A DNA stretch of 37,970 bases, taken from positions 1 through 37,970 of the forward strand of contig CAZTHL010000034.1 of NCBI GenBank assembly GCA_964613585.1. Reading direction: 5' to 3'. Below are positions 1 through 7,863 of the stretch, piece after piece (within the stretch, counting starts at the first letter, position 1; each line of letters opens with the position of its first letter). The notes beneath the pieces were generated by a model. That model was not told the origin of the DNA. It worked only from the letters and a program-made list of their open reading frames with translations, and made no database searches. A program made the position numbers and the translations under genes. The DNA is from CAZTHL01 sp964613585. Lineage in GTDB: Bacteria > Pseudomonadota > Alphaproteobacteria > DSM-16000 > Inquilinaceae.

Positions 1-807
1 GAGGCCGAGGCCGAGGCCACGGCCACCGCCCGCGAGGCCGTGCGCGGGCGCATCCTCGAGCGGCTCGGCGCCGGACCCGAGCAGGCCGCCGAGCAGCACG
101 CCGCCGCGCTGGCGGCGGCGCCGGCGGCCGAGGCCGAGCTGGAGGAGCGGCTGGCCCGGCTCGGCCGCGAGCGGGAGGCCCTGGGCCCGGTCAATCTGCG
201 CGCCGAGGCCGAGGCCGGCGAGCTCGGCGAGCGGATCGCCGGGCTGGAGGCCGAGCGCGGCGACCTGCTCGGCGCCATCGGACGGCTGCGCCAGGCGATC
301 GCCCAGCTCAACCGCGAGGCCCGGGAGCGGCTGGCCGCCTCGTTCGCCGCGGTCGACGGCCACTTCCGGCGGCTGTTCATCGAGCTGTTCGGCGGCGGCA
401 AGGCGTTCCTGCGGCTGACCGACGAGGCCGAGCCGCTCGAGGCCGGGCTCGAGGTGTTCGCCAGCCCGCCGGGCAAGCGGCTGCAGCACCTGTCGCTGCT
501 GTCCGGCGGCGAGCAGGCGCTGACCGCCATCGCCCTGCTGTTCGCAGTGTTCCTGACCAACCCGGCGCCGATCTGCGTGCTCGACGAGGTCGACGCGCCG
601 CTCGACGACGCCAATGTCCACCGCTTCTGCGAGCTTCTGTCGGCGCTGGCGCGCGAGGGCCGGACCCGGTTTCTGGTGATCACCCATCACCGGATGACCA
701 TGGCGCGGGTCGACCGGCTGTTCGGCGTGACCATGCCCGAGCGCGGCGTCTCGCAGCTGGTGTCGGTCGACCTGGAGCGGGCCGAGCGGCTGCGCCGCAC
801 GGCGTGA
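1..807 (+). CDS. smc: Chromosome segregation ATPase SMC, C-terminal part (5' end outside window)
   Basis: Reading frame is open from base 1, so the gene begins before the window; 268 residues are present. It starts in Ala/Glu-rich coiled coil, then enters the C-terminal half of the ABC head: signature motif LSGGEQALTAIALLFA, Walker B and D-loop ICVLDEVDAPLDDAN, and the switch histidine in FLVITHH. SMC dimers act with ScpA/ScpB to compact and separate the nucleoid. The order signature, Walker B, D-loop and the FGGG(K)A segment before it are typical of SMC rather than of RecN or RecF. The coiled coil is unusually rich in EAEA repeats, which fits the very high GC here. Stop at 805-807. Confidence 0.95.
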   Translation, partial: EAEAEATATAREAVRGRILERLGAGPEQAAEQHAAALAAAPAAEAELEERLARLGREREALGPVNLRAEAEAGELGERIAGLEAERGDLLGAIGRLRQAIAQLNREARERLAASFAAVDGHFRRLFIELFGGGKAFLRLTDEAEPLEAGLEVFASPPGKRLQHLSLLSGGEQALTAIALLFAVFLTNPAPICVLDEVDAPLDDANVHRFCELLSALAREGRTRFLVITHHRMTMARVDRLFGVTMPERGVSQLVSVDLERAERLRRTA

Positions 808-833
808 GCGCCCGCGCCGCTGGACGAGGGTTC

Positions 834-862
834 TTGACAGTCGACGAGGCCGGTCACTAGTT
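834..862 (+). promoter_or_regulatory. Predicted sigma-70-type promoter of the atp F0 operon
   Basis: A perfect TTGACA (834-839) is followed after 17 bases by CTAGTT (857-862). It lies just after the smc stop codon and about 87 bases before the atpI start. The same arrangement, TTGACA, 17 bases, CTAGTA, precedes the tRNA-Leu gene at the other end of the window, which supports it. Not shown experimentally. Confidence 0.55.
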
Positions 863-948
863 TCGGCACAGCACGAGGGACGCTCTCGCGCGTGCAGCTT
901 TCCGGGCCCGGGCGGGCGCGCCGCAGCAGGCAGGCAGCGCCGGGGATC

Positions 949-1365
949 ATGAGCGACGACAACGGGGCCGGGGCCGGGGACGACGGGCGGCGTGCCGCGG
1001 AGCGGGGGCTGTCGCCCGGGTTCGAGCGGCGCCTTCGCGAGGCCAGGGCGCGGGCGCAGACGGCGCAAGCGCGCGATACGAGCGGCCCTCAGCGGTCGGA
1101 GGCCATGGGCGCCGGCCTTCGCATCGCCGTCGAGTTGACCGCGGCGGTCGGGGTCGGCACCGGCATCGGCATCGTTCTGGACCGGTGGCTCGGCACCCAG
1201 CCGTGGCTGCTCATCGTGTTCTTCATCCTGGGCTGCATGGCCGGGTTCCTGAATGTATACCGTACGGCCCAGGAGCTGGACCGGCGGGCGCGCGAGCGCA
1301 AGGCGGAGGCGAGGGGCGGGCCGCGTCCCGGGCCGCCTCGGCCGGACGAGACGAGACGGGATTGA
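949..1365 (+). CDS. atpI: ATP synthase protein I (AtpI), F0 assembly factor
   Basis: 138 residues from the ATG at 949; a GTG at 892 would add 19 residues of low-complexity sequence with no family resemblance. The N-terminal half is hydrophilic and charged. The C-terminal half has two membrane helices (about residues 48-65 and 74-92, with VGVGTGIGIVLDRWLGTQPW between and around them) and a basic tail. This is the AtpI/F0F1-ATPase subunit family, thought to help c-ring assembly or Mg uptake. It is first in the operon, 15 bases before atpB, the usual alphaproteobacterial position. Sequence conservation in this family is low, so the call leans on context and topology. Confidence 0.85.
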   Translation: MSDDNGAGAGDDGRRAAERGLSPGFERRLREARARAQTAQARDTSGPQRSEAMGAGLRIAVELTAAVGVGTGIGIVLDRWLGTQPWLLIVFFILGCMAGFLNVYRTAQELDRRARERKAEARGGPRPGPPRPDETRRD

Positions 1366-1380
1366 ACGGGGGAGCGTGCT

Positions 1381-2106
1381 GTGGCGTCGCCGATCGAGCA
1401 GTTCGAGGTGCACCCCATCGTGCCGATCCATATCGGCGATCTCGACCTCTCCTTCACCAACGCCTCGCTGTGGATGGCCCTCGCGGTCGGGCTGGGCGGC
1501 GCGCTGATGACCTTCAGCACCGGCGGCCGGGCCCTGGTGCCGAGCCGGGTCCAGGCGGCGGCCGAGATACTCTACGAGATGGTCGCCAACATGATACGGG
1601 AGACGGTCGGCTCGGCCGGCAGCCAGTACTTCCCGTACATCTTCACCCTCTTCCTGTTCCTGCTGTTCGCCAACGTGCTGGGCATGATCCCGGGCAGCTT
1701 CACGGTGACCAGCCACATCATCGTCACCTTCACCCTGGCGGCCGTGGTGTTCATCGCGGTGACCATCCTCGGCTTCGTGAAGCACGGCGCCGGCTATCTG
1801 CGGATGTTCTTCCCGCACGGCGCGCCCTGGTGGACGGGGGTGATCCTGATCCCGGTCGAACTGATCTCCTACCTGTCGCGGCCGATCAGCCTGTCGGTGC
1901 GGCTGTTCGCCAACATGGTGGTCGGCCACGTGCTGCTGAAGGTGATCGCCGGGTTCGTGCCGGCGCTGGGCATCGTGTTCGGGGTCCTGCCCTTCGCCTT
2001 CCTGATCCCGCTCACCCTGCTGGAGATCTTCATCGCCGTCCTGCAGGCGTACATCTTCACCATCCTCACCTGCGTCTACCTGAACGACGCGCTGCACCTG
2101 CACTGA
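1381..2106 (+). CDS. atpB: ATP synthase F0 subunit a
   Basis: 241 residues, GTG start at 1381 with a GGGGGAG ribosome site six bases upstream. Subunit a is the stator channel that passes protons to and from the c-ring in the inner membrane. N-terminus matches the family (PIEQFEVHPIVPI). Several membrane helices follow. The essential arginine is in the motif ISLSVRLFANMVVGH, equivalent to Arg210 of E. coli subunit a. The C-terminal helices (IFIAVLQAYIFTILTCVYL) carry the usual Gln. Length and motifs are complete. It is followed by a 109-base gap before atpE containing only a ribosome binding site. Confidence 0.97.
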   Translation: MASPIEQFEVHPIVPIHIGDLDLSFTNASLWMALAVGLGGALMTFSTGGRALVPSRVQAAAEILYEMVANMIRETVGSAGSQYFPYIFTLFLFLLFANVLGMIPGSFTVTSHIIVTFTLAAVVFIAVTILGFVKHGAGYLRMFFPHGAPWWTGVILIPVELISYLSRPISLSVRLFANMVVGHVLLKVIAGFVPALGIVFGVLPFAFLIPLTLLEIFIAVLQAYIFTILTCVYLNDALHLH

Positions 2107-2215
2107 GCACCGCCCGGCCGCGGCCGCCGGCTCGGGTCGGCGCCGCGCCGGTGGCCAGGCACGGCCGGACCCGCAAGAACGATCCATTCAACCGAAGCAC
2201 CAAGGGGACTGTCAC

Positions 2216-2440
2216 ATGGAAGCGGAAGCCGCCAGCCTCATCGGCGCCGGCCTCGCGGCGATCGGCATGATCGGAGCCGGCATCGGCGTGGGCAATGTCT
2301 GGGCGAGCTACATCGCGGCCCTGGCCCGCAACCCGGCCGCCAAGGACGATATCGGCGCCAGCATCTGGATCGGCTTCGCCGTCACCGAGGCGATCGCGCT
2401 GTTCGCCCTGATCATCGGCCTGATCGCCCTGTTCGGCTGA
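2216..2440 (+). CDS. atpE: ATP synthase F0 subunit c (proteolipid)
   Basis: 74 residues, two-helix hairpin. Helix 1 has the glycine motif GMIGAGIGVGNVW (17-29) used for tight ring packing; the polar loop is RNPAAKDD (38-45); helix 2 carries the ion-binding carboxylate Glu58 in AVTEAIALFALI. No sodium-type Gln/Ser signature is obvious, so protons are the likely coupling ion (inference). An AAGGGGA ribosome site precedes the ATG. Third gene of the F0 operon; it is translated in excess in other bacteria, consistent with having its own well-spaced ribosome site after a 109-base gap. Confidence 0.97.
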   Translation: MEAEAASLIGAGLAAIGMIGAGIGVGNVWASYIAALARNPAAKDDIGASIWIGFAVTEAIALFALIIGLIALFG

Positions 2441-2508
2441 GCCCGGGCGTCCGTTGACACGGCCGGCGCCGCTCCGCGTGCCGGCGCCCGTCCGGGGAGA
2501 GCCATCCG

Positions 2509-3003
2509 ATGCCGCAATTCGAGCCGACCTACTTCGCCACGCAGATCTTCTGGCTGGCAATCAGCGTGATCGCGCTGTACTTCCTGCTCTCGCGGATCGC
2601 GCTGCCGCGCATCGCCGGGGTGATGGAGCAGCGCGCCCAGCGGATCGCCAACGATCTGGAGCGGGCGGAGGAGCTGAAGCAGGAGACCGACGGCATCATC
2701 CGCGCCTATGAGGACGCGCTGGCCAAGGCCCGCCAGGAGGCGGCCGACCTGCTGGCGGGCGCCAACCAGGAGATGGCGCGGACGGCGGCCGAGCGGCAGG
2801 CCGAGTTCGGCCGGGAGCTGGGTCGCCGGATCGAGGAGGCCGAGGCGCGCATCGCCGAGGCCAAGGCCGCCGCCCAGTCCGGCATCCGGGACGTCGCCGA
2901 GGACATCGCCAGCGATATTGTCGACAAGCTGATCGGCGCCGCCCCGCCGGACGAGGCGGTGCGCAAGTCGGTCGATCAGGCAATGCCGGAACCGGTGCGA
3001 TGA
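2509..3003 (+). CDS. atpF': ATP synthase F0 subunit b' (second b-type subunit)
   Basis: 164 residues: one N-terminal membrane helix (about 10-30, FWLAISVIALYFLLSRIALP) followed by a long charged coiled coil. With atpF it would form the peripheral stalk as a b/b' heterodimer, as is typical of alphaproteobacteria, cyanobacteria and chloroplasts. The start at 2509 follows a GGGGAGAG ribosome site. Its TGA stop overlaps the ATG of the next gene (ATGA), so the two are probably translationally coupled. Confidence 0.93.
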   Translation: MPQFEPTYFATQIFWLAISVIALYFLLSRIALPRIAGVMEQRAQRIANDLERAEELKQETDGIIRAYEDALAKARQEAADLLAGANQEMARTAAERQAEFGRELGRRIEEAEARIAEAKAAAQSGIRDVAEDIASDIVDKLIGAAPPDEAVRKSVDQAMPEPVR

Positions 3004-3593
3004 CCGAGACCAACGATCTGCTGATCCTCGCCCAGGCCGGGACGGAGGAGCCGGGGAACGCCGAGATCGGGCTGGCCGAGGAGGTGACCGCCGAGGAGGA
3101 GCACGTGCCCCTGCTGGTCACCGCCGAGGCCCTGCTGCTCTATGCCCTGATCGTCCTGTTCGTCATCGTCTGGAAGCCGGTCAGGAACACCATCCTCGGG
3201 GCGCTCGACAAGCGGGCGGAGCGGATCAAGCACGATCTCGAGGAGGCGGAACGCCTGCGCGAGGAGGCGCAATCGGCGCTGGCCTCGTTCCAGAGGCGGC
3301 AGCGCGAGTCCCTGCAGGAGGCGGAGCGCATCGTCGCGCATGCCAGGGAGGAGGCGGAACGCATCCGGGTGCAGGCGAACGCCGCGCTCGAGCAGGATCT
3401 GAAACGTCGCGAAGAGGCGGCCCTGGAGCGCATCCGCCACGCCGAGCAGATGGCCGCGGCGGAGATCCGAAGCACCGCGGTGGACGTCGCGGTCGCGGCC
3501 GCGCGCCGGCTGATCGCCGGGCAAATCGACCGCGGCAAGGCCAATCTGCTGATCAACACGTCGATCAAGGGGCTTGAGGACCGGCTGCATTGA
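3000..3593 (+). CDS. atpF: ATP synthase F0 subunit b
   Basis: 197 residues. There is an acidic N-terminal segment of about 36 residues before the membrane helix (about 38-58, LLVTAEALLLYALIVLFVIVW), then KPVRNTILGALDKRAERIKHD, a conserved start of the stalk coiled coil, then a Glu/Arg-rich coil to the end. The start ATG overlaps the stop of atpF' by four bases. Last gene of the F0 operon; F1 genes are not adjacent, as is usual in alphaproteobacteria. The next gene is on the other strand. Confidence 0.94.
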   Translation: MTETNDLLILAQAGTEEPGNAEIGLAEEVTAEEEHVPLLVTAEALLLYALIVLFVIVWKPVRNTILGALDKRAERIKHDLEEAERLREEAQSALASFQRRQRESLQEAERIVAHAREEAERIRVQANAALEQDLKRREEAALERIRHAEQMAAAEIRSTAVDVAVAAARRLIAGQIDRGKANLLINTSIKGLEDRLH

Positions 3594-3647
3594 AATGCCG
3601 GCGGTGGCGGATGACGGCGCCGGTCGGCCGACCGGCGGTGGGCAGAT

Positions 3648-4430
3648 CTAGAGACCCACGCCGTCAAGCCATGAGCGGAACAGGAGCCGGCCGCGGCGCT
3701 CCGCGGCGGCCGCGTGTCGGGCGGCGTCGCCACGCAGCTGCTCCACTGTGGTCTCGGGGGTCCTGTCGATTTCCCTTGCGTAGCCCACTAGCCACCGCTC
3801 CAGATCGGCCGCTCGGACCTCCGGATGGAACTGCATGGCAAGCTGGCAGCGGCCCCACCGAAAGGCTTGGCAGGGACAGGTCGGGCTTGTCGCGAGCAGA
3901 TCGGCGCCCGCGGGCAGATCAAGGCTCTCGTCACGCCAGTGGAAGGTCAGGGCGCGACGCTCCCGGCAGCCGGCGGGCAGGCTGGGCGTCGTCCGGGCAC
4001 CATCCTCGATCCGCAGACGCTCGGGTCCCGACACGGCCAGCCAGGAGAGCGGCGAGGCGACGCCGGCGTCCGTAAGCTCGACCGGACGCCAACCGATCTC
4101 CTGTGTGGCCGAAGGCACGATCCGGCCGCCAAGCCCGCGCGCCATGAGCCGGCTGCCGAGGCCAATCCCCACTGTGGGGCGATCGGCGGCCATTCGCCGA
4201 TCAAGAAGATCCAGCTCCTGCCGCAGGAAAGGATAGTGGGCATCGGCGCAAGCCCGAAGAGGGCCACCGAGAACGACGATCAGATCAGGTGCCCGAGGGT
4301 CGATCGCGCTCAGATCGTCGATCGCCGGATCCAGGTAGCAGATCTGGAACCCGCGCTCGAGCAGGACGTCGCCGAAGCTTCCCAGGCCCTCGAAGGCCAC
4401 GTGACGAAGCGCCAGGGAGACCTTCACCAT
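3648..4430 (-). CDS. Class I glutamine amidotransferase-like protein lacking the catalytic cysteine
   Basis: 260 residues from the ATG at 4430; an upstream TTG at 4481 would add an unconserved stretch. The fold is that of the GMP-synthase-like GATase1 family: oxyanion loop VVLGGPL, the nucleophile-elbow segment PTVGIGLGSRLMARGLGG, the EIGW(R)PVEL segment, a FHWRDESLDLP segment, and QFHPEV with the His/Glu of the triad. Where the family has GICLGAQ, this protein has GIGLGSR: the nucleophile Cys is Gly90 (codon GGC at 4161-4163) and the Gln is Arg94. It therefore should not hydrolyse glutamine. It follows gcvPB by 90 bases on the same strand, so it may ride on the gcv transcript. Function unknown. 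Confidence 0.8.
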   Translation of the reverse strand: MVKVSLALRHVAFEGLGSFGDVLLERGFQICYLDPAIDDLSAIDPRAPDLIVVLGGPLRACADAHYPFLRQELDLLDRRMAADRPTVGIGLGSRLMARGLGGRIVPSATQEIGWRPVELTDAGVASPLSWLAVSGPERLRIEDGARTTPSLPAGCRERRALTFHWRDESLDLPAGADLLATSPTCPCQAFRWGRCQLAMQFHPEVRAADLERWLVGYAREIDRTPETTVEQLRGDAARHAAAAERRGRLLFRSWLDGVGL

Positions 4431-4520
4431 CAGCCGAGACCCACGGTCGTCAGTCTCGACGCCATGTCCCCTGCCCGGCAAGGCCCTGCCGCCGGTGATC
4501 CCGGCGGCAGAGGCAGCGCG

Positions 4521-6104
4521 CTACTCCGCCGCTTTCTGCGCGGCCTCCGCGGGCTTCCACCGCAGCATCGGCTTTCGAGCCGCCGCGGTCTCGTCCAACC
4601 GGCGTCGAGGCGTATGATACGGGGCCCCTTTCAGATAGTCACCGTCGCCGGACCGCGCCCGGGCGGTCAGCCGCTTCAGCGAGACCACAAAGGCGTCCAG
4701 GGTGGCTTTGCTTTCCGTCTCGGTCGGCTCGATCAGCATGGCGCCGTGGACGATCAAGGGGAAGTACATGGTCATAGGATGAAATCCCTCGTCAAGCAGC
4801 GCCTTGGCGAGATCCAGGGTCGTCGCACCCGTATCCCTCAGGAATCGATCGTCAAAGACGACCTCATGCATGCAGCGTTCGTCGTAGGGAACCGAGAAGG
4901 TGTCCTTAAGCCGGGCCAGAAGATAATTGGCGTTGAGCACGGCATCCGCCGCGACCTGGGCCAATCCGTCGCCGCCATGGCTCAGCATGTAGCTGAGCGC
5001 CCTGACAAACATGCCCATTTGTCCATGAAAGGCCTTGAGCCGGCCCACGCTGAGGTGATGGTCGCCGTCCGGACGCTCGACCAGCCGATACCGGCCGTCA
5101 GCCATCCGTGTGACGACCGGATAGGGCGCGAAGGGGGCAAGCGCGTCGGAGAGGACGACCGGCCCCGCGCCCGGCCCGCCGCCGCCATGCGGTGTCGAGA
5201 AGGTCTTGTGGAGGTTGATGTGCATGGCGTCGATGCCGAGGTCTCCCGGCCTGACCCGGCCGACGATGGCGTTGAAGTTCGCGCCATCGCAATAAAAGAA
5301 GCCGCCGATGCCGTGTATGCCTTCGGCAATGTCCAGGATATCGTTCTCGAACAAGCCACAGGTGTTGGGGTTGGTCAGCATGACGGCGGCCACGTCGTCG
5401 CCAAGCTTGTCCCGGAAGGCGGCGAGATCGACGCGCCCACGCCTGTCGGCCGGCAGGGGATCGACGGCGTAGCCGAGCGCGGCCGCGGTCGCCGGGTTCG
5501 TGCCGTGCGCCGAATCCGGCACCAGCACCCGTTGGCGACGATCGCCCCTGTGCTCGAGAGCGGCACGGATCGCCATCATCCCGCACAGCTCGCCATGGGC
5601 TCCGGCACCGGGCGTCATGGCGACCGCCGGCATGCCGGTCAACGCCTTAAGCCACCCCGCCAAGGTGTCGATCAGCTCGAGCGCGCCTTGAACGGTCGCC
5701 TCTGGCTGCAACGGATGCAGATCCGCGAAGCCCGGGAGCCGCGCCATGCGCTCGTTAAGGCGCGGATTATGCTTCATGGTGCATGAGCCGAGCGGGTACA
5801 GCGTCGAATCGATGGCCAGGTTCTTCTGGCTGAGGCGGGTGTAGTGGCGGACCACCTCCGGCTCCGACAGGCCGGGAAGGCCGATGGTGGGACGGCGCCC
5901 GACCGTCCCCAGCCGCTGACGGCCACGCCCGGGCGTCGGCCAGTCGACCCCGGTCTTGTCCGGCGACCCCTGCTCGAAGATCAACGCCTCCTCAAGATCG
6001 AGACGGCCGCTTGCCGGCGGGTAACCGGCGTCGTCCTGGCGAGGCCCGATCGACGATGCGGACCCTCGGGATCCCGCCTTGATGGCCCGAGTGATTTCGC
6101 TCAA
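4521..6104 (-). CDS. gcvPB: Glycine dehydrogenase (decarboxylating) subunit 2, P-protein beta
   Basis: 527 residues. The C-terminal half of the two-subunit P-protein, the PLP enzyme that decarboxylates glycine and passes the aminomethyl group to lipoyl-GcvH. The PLP-binding lysine is Lys300 in HINLHKTFSTPHGGGGPG; other family motifs are LGSCTMKHNPR, MTPGAGAHGE and HGTNPATAA. The start is a TTG at 6104 overlapping the gcvPA stop (TTGA); it is backed by a strong GGGGGAGG ribosome site at 6112-6119, seven bases upstream, and no in-frame ATG follows before conserved sequence begins. Co-transcribed with gcvT, gcvH and gcvPA. Confidence 0.97.
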   Translation of the reverse strand: MSEITRAIKAGSRGSASSIGPRQDDAGYPPASGRLDLEEALIFEQGSPDKTGVDWPTPGRGRQRLGTVGRRPTIGLPGLSEPEVVRHYTRLSQKNLAIDSTLYPLGSCTMKHNPRLNERMARLPGFADLHPLQPEATVQGALELIDTLAGWLKALTGMPAVAMTPGAGAHGELCGMMAIRAALEHRGDRRQRVLVPDSAHGTNPATAAALGYAVDPLPADRRGRVDLAAFRDKLGDDVAAVMLTNPNTCGLFENDILDIAEGIHGIGGFFYCDGANFNAIVGRVRPGDLGIDAMHINLHKTFSTPHGGGGPGAGPVVLSDALAPFAPYPVVTRMADGRYRLVERPDGDHHLSVGRLKAFHGQMGMFVRALSYMLSHGGDGLAQVAADAVLNANYLLARLKDTFSVPYDERCMHEVVFDDRFLRDTGATTLDLAKALLDEGFHPMTMYFPLIVHGAMLIEPTETESKATLDAFVVSLKRLTARARSGDGDYLKGAPYHTPRRRLDETAAARKPMLRWKPAEAAQKAAE

Positions 6105-7450
6105 GAGACCGCCTCCCCCAAGGCTTCGGCCAGAGTGGTCATGTCGTCGTCGGTGTTCATCTCGGTGACCGCCACGAGCAGCATCGTGTCTAGCTCGGGA
6201 TCCGGGCCAAACAAGCGAGTTGCCGGGACGCCGGCCAGCACGCCCCGCTCGGCAAGGAGGTCGACTACAGCTCCTGCCGGACGCGGCAACCGGATCGCGA
6301 TCTCGTTGAAAAAGGCGTCATTAAGGACATCCACACCGTTGATCGCATCCAACATGTCGGCCAGCCGCACCGCGTTGGCATGGTTGATTTCCGCCAGCCG
6401 CCGAAAGCCGACCTCCCCGAGCAGGCTGAGATGGATGGTAAAGGCCAGCGCGCACAGACCGCTGTTCGTGCAGATGTTGCTCGTCGCCTTGTCACGGCGG
6501 ATATGCTGCTCTCGGGTCGACAAGGTCAGGACAAACCCGCGACGCCCATCCACGTCGACCGTCTGTCCGCATAATCTTCCAGGCATTTGTCGGACGAACC
6601 GTTCCCGGGTCGCGAATAGTCCGACATGGGGACCGCCAAAGCTGAGCGCATTGCCGAGCGACTGTCCCTCGGCGACGACGATGTCCGCGCCCATGTCGCC
6701 CGGCGGCGTCACAAGGCCCAACGACACAATCTCGGTGACGACCACGATCAGCAGCGCTCCTCGCGCATGGCAGGCAGCCGCCAAGTCGCCGACATTATGA
6801 AGGTGCCCGAATACGCAGGGCGTTTGCACCACAACGCACGAGGTGCCCTCATCGAGGAGATCACTCGATTTCTCGAACGCATGCGGATCCGGCGCCAGCT
6901 CGATGCACTCGAAGCCGACAAAGCGCGCCAATGTCCGGACTGTTTCCTTGTAGTGAGGATGCAGGCCGCCGGACACGATAGCCTTGCTCCGCCGGGTGAT
7001 GCGATTGGCCATGAGAACCGCTTCGGCGCAGGCTGTAGCGCCGTCGTACATGGACGCGTTGGCCACCTCCATGCCGGTGATCAATGAGACCTGGGTCTGG
7101 AACTCAAACAATGATTGCAAGGTGCCCTGCGACACCTCAGGCTGATAAGGCGTATAGGAAGTCAGGAATTCCCCACGCTGGATGAGGTGGTCGACCGTTG
7201 CCGGCACATGGTGCCGATAAGCCCCCGCGCCCAAGAAGCATGGCCCTGAGCCACAGGACGCGTTTCGCGCGGCCATGTCCCCGAGGATCCGCTCGACTTC
7301 CAGCTCACTCTTGAAGGAAGGCAAGCCATGTATCGGGCCGTCAAGGCGAGCCTGATCGGGAACGTCTCGAAACAGATCATCGATGCCGTCGACACCGATG
7401 GCGCCGAGCATCGACTGCCGATCCCCAGGACTGTGAGGCAGATAGCGCAT
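6101..7450 (-). CDS. gcvPA: Glycine dehydrogenase (decarboxylating) subunit 1, P-protein alpha
   Basis: 449 residues, full length for the alpha subunit. Recognised by the N-terminal MRYLPHSPGDRQSML and by FLGAGAYRHHVPATVDHL, SYTPYQPEVSQGTLQ, and the NASMYDGATACAEA segment, all typical of GcvPA. It pairs with GcvPB to form the split P-protein, as in many alphaproteobacteria and Gram-positive bacteria. Its ATG overlaps the gcvH stop (TAATG) and its stop overlaps the gcvPB start, so the three are tightly coupled. Confidence 0.97.
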   Translation of the reverse strand: MRYLPHSPGDRQSMLGAIGVDGIDDLFRDVPDQARLDGPIHGLPSFKSELEVERILGDMAARNASCGSGPCFLGAGAYRHHVPATVDHLIQRGEFLTSYTPYQPEVSQGTLQSLFEFQTQVSLITGMEVANASMYDGATACAEAVLMANRITRRSKAIVSGGLHPHYKETVRTLARFVGFECIELAPDPHAFEKSSDLLDEGTSCVVVQTPCVFGHLHNVGDLAAACHARGALLIVVVTEIVSLGLVTPPGDMGADIVVAEGQSLGNALSFGGPHVGLFATRERFVRQMPGRLCGQTVDVDGRRGFVLTLSTREQHIRRDKATSNICTNSGLCALAFTIHLSLLGEVGFRRLAEINHANAVRLADMLDAINGVDVLNDAFFNEIAIRLPRPAGAVVDLLAERGVLAGVPATRLFGPDPELDTMLLVAVTEMNTDDDMTTLAEALGEAVS

Positions 7451-7827
7451 TATTCCAAACCCTCACAGAAGGCGCGATACGCGGATGAATCCATCAGGGC
7501 ATCGACGCTGGAGGGATCCGCTATCCTCATCTTCAGGAACCATCCGTCCTCCAGCGGAGCCCGGTTGACCAGACCCGGGTCGTCCGTCAGCGCCCCGTTA
7601 ACTTCAACGACCTCGCCGGCGACCGGAGCGTAGACCTCGCTCGCCGCCTTCACGGATTCCACGACCGCCGCCTCGTCGCCTTTGCTCACAGCCTTTCCGA
7701 CTTCCGGCAGTTCGACGAACACCACGTCGCCCAATTGCCGCTGCGCGTAGTCGGTTATTCCAACCGTGCCCAAGGTCCCGTCACGGCGGATCCATTCGTG
7801 GTCTTCGGTGAAACGAATCTCGCTCAT
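7450..7827 (-). CDS. gcvH: Glycine cleavage system H protein (lipoyl carrier)
   Basis: 125 residues, normal length. The lipoylated lysine is Lys60 in VVESVKAASEVYAPVAGEV; the N-terminus FTEDHEWIR and VGITDYAQRQLGDVVFVELP are family hallmarks. It shuttles the aminomethyl group from the P-protein to the T-protein. It lies 36 bases after gcvT and overlaps gcvPA by one base. Confidence 0.98.
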   Translation of the reverse strand: MSEIRFTEDHEWIRRDGTLGTVGITDYAQRQLGDVVFVELPEVGKAVSKGDEAAVVESVKAASEVYAPVAGEVVEVNGALTDDPGLVNRAPLEDGWFLKMRIADPSSVDALMDSSAYRAFCEGLE

Positions 7828-7863
7828 GGCAACGCTCTGCTCCGAGAGATGACGATGGTCCGC

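Noticed and set aside
2454..2459. TTGACA between atpE and atpF'
   Set aside because: No -10-like hexamer follows at 16-18 bases, so no promoter is called inside the operon.
3825..5786. Plus-strand open frame of 653 codons opposite gcvPB and the amidotransferase-like gene
   Set aside because: Antisense shadow of real genes with no recognisable motif.
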